Shown in pieces: positions 63,043-64,000 of a stretch of 64,000 nt of DNA. Source of the stretch: CAWFZT01 sp963820415. GTDB lineage: Bacteria; Chloroflexota; Anaerolineae; Anaerolineales; Anaerolineaceae. Position numbers and translations under genes: made by a program. The DNA lies in the NCBI GenBank assembly GCA_963820415.1, contig CAWFZT010000008.1:186001-250000 (forward strand). The letters run 5' to 3'. The notes beneath the pieces are model-generated. The model was not told where the DNA came from and ran no database searches. It was given only the letters and a program-made list of their open reading frames with translations. Within the stretch, counting starts at the first letter, position 1. The number at the start of each line of letters is the position of its first letter.

Positions 63043-64000
63043 TTCCTCATCTCCTTCAAAGCCCCCACCAGCTCCTTCCGCCGCACTTGATAGGGATACT
63101 TGTCCAGTCGGCCCTCGTGAAACAGATCATCCAGCGCCACGATAACATCCAGCAGCGATTCCTGCGTCTGCTCCACCGGCAGCGTATCAACCCTCTGCCC
63201 AGCCCAGCGCGTTCTACGCAGCCTCCTTACCAGAGCCGCGCTCCTGATCTGGCGCCGGTAGAACCAGAACACCGCCGCCGCCACCGCCAGCAAAAACACC
63301 GCCAACCCGACCAGCAGGTCAAGGTCGGCTGTCACACCTGCCGGAGTGGCTTTGGGGCTGCCCGACAGGCTGACCTGCAGCGGGCTGCCGTCCGCCAGGT
63401 TGGAGCCTACGAATAATTGCAGGCTGGTACCCTGCACGTCACGGTTGCCGGCGAATTGGAGCTGCGGACTGGTCAGTATAATGCCATCGTTGGGCAGCAT
63501 TACCACCACCTGCTGTACCTGCACCGGCATGTGCAGTGTGATCATCGCCTGCCGGTCGTACAGCATGGCGTAGGCGAACACCAGTTGGTAGCCGCTGCCA
63601 GGCGGGATAGCCTGCGTATCGCCAAAACCTTTGTCGGTCTGGATAAACCGTTCGCCCAGCGCCCCGTCCTGGAACTGAAGGTTAACCGCTCCCTGCGGCA
63701 GGTCATAGTCCAGCACCGCCTGGCCGGTTTTGGCGGGCACCACCATCTTATTCTGCGTGTTGGTGATGATCACCACCTCGGCCACCTGCATCATTCCCGG
63801 CTGGGGGAACTCAAAGATTACATGCAGCCGGTCGGCCACCAGCCCCGAGGTGTCTGAGGTCAGCTCGGTCTTGCTCAGATCAAGCGTGGGCGTGGGCAGA
63901 CCGGAAACGCCCGCAGAGGGAGTGGCTGTAACCCGCAGGCCAGGCTGCGTGGCGCCGGACAACGTCTGCGGCCTACCCGGCTCAGCGTACCACAACGTGC
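63039..64000 (-). CDS. Membrane protein preceding ccmA (N-terminus beyond the window)
   Basis: About 320 visible residues with no start: a beta-rich extracytoplasmic part (LHVIFEFPQPGMMQVAEVVI, GYQLVFAYAMLYDRQAMITL), a helix (LLVGLAVFLLAVAAAVFWFYRR) and a cytoplasmic helical end (LLDVIVALDDLFHEGRLD). Found ahead of ccm genes in some Chloroflexota; probably an accessory of cytochrome c maturation. Its stop overlaps the ccmA start. Confidence 0.75.
   Translation of the reverse strand, partial: TLWYAEPGRPQTLSGATQPGLRVTATPSAGVSGLPTPTLDLSKTELTSDTSGLVADRLHVIFEFPQPGMMQVAEVVIITNTQNKMVVPAKTGQAVLDYDLPQGAVNLQFQDGALGERFIQTDKGFGDTQAIPPGSGYQLVFAYAMLYDRQAMITLHMPVQVQQVVVMLPNDGIILTSPQLQFAGNRDVQGTSLQLFVGSNLADGSPLQVSLSGSPKATPAGVTADLDLLVGLAVFLLAVAAAVFWFYRRQIRSAALVRRLRRTRWAGQRVDTLPVEQTQESLLDVIVALDDLFHEGRLDKYPYQVRRKELVGALKEMRK

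Overview
The window looks like part of a GC-rich chromosome of a Chloroflexota bacterium, probably Anaerolineae. This is inferred from the proteins, not from a marker gene. The signs are secreted lipoproteins with Thr/Pro-rich PTPTATP-type linkers, a multihaem cytochrome with a Ccm haem-export operon, a GH123/GH38/URO-D carbohydrate block, and many short intergenic palindromes shared between distant loci. I see no rRNA, tRNA or CRISPR array.

Layout. 1-3.4 kb (minus): a magnesium operon. A consensus promoter, an M-box (Mg2+-sensing) riboswitch, an intrinsic terminator and a possible 46-residue leader ORF precede an NRAMP-related transporter with NRMT-type substitutions, a one-helix membrane protein, and a soluble PRC/MgtE-N/CBS protein that runs off the left edge. 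3.6-7.1 kb (plus): pentahaem cytochrome c, LysM/M23 lipoprotein, CPBP protease, solitary HigA. 7.2-17.8 kb (plus): GH123-like protein, double ABC ATPase, frameshifted GH38 mannosidase, URO-D-family protein, RecQ, the tail of a lost adenylyltransferase, a P-loop kinase-like protein. 17.7-26.0 kb: a frameshifted PQQ-repeat lipoprotein, AT-rich small genes, DEAD-box helicase with a terminator-like hairpin in its leader, lipid kinase, and an AT-rich pair of putative nucleases. 26.3-44.3 kb: HD-GYP phosphodiesterase, two molybdopterin oxidoreductase-fold proteins, pirin, M48 protease, DUF362, ADP-ribosylglycohydrolase, ArsR/DUF2087 regulator, RelE/HTH toxin-antitoxin pair, methyltransferase, YcgN, histidine kinase, primary-type sigma factor, DUF177. 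44.4-45.1 kb: RdgB.

45.1-57.2 kb (minus) is a compact phage-derived head/tail module: terminase, prohead protease, capsid, connectors, M23 endolysin, portal and tail proteins. It has no integrase, replication or repressor gene. Many of its genes carry +/-1 frameshifts. Six of its genes are preceded by copies of one repeated leader that ends in a purine-rich ribosome-binding stretch. 57.5-64 kb: nucleoside hydrolase (frameshifted end), TolB-like WD40 protein, and a tightly overlapped ccmA-ccmB-ccmC-ccmD-hisN operon that continues beyond the right edge.

The strongest biology is (i) M-box control of an NRMT-type transporter next to a detached MgtE-like sensor protein, (ii) the repeated translation leader in the phage module, and (iii) the putative nuclease pair at 24-26 kb. 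Single-base frameshifts recur in otherwise well-conserved genes across the window, so long-read indel error must be excluded before calling any of them pseudogenes.
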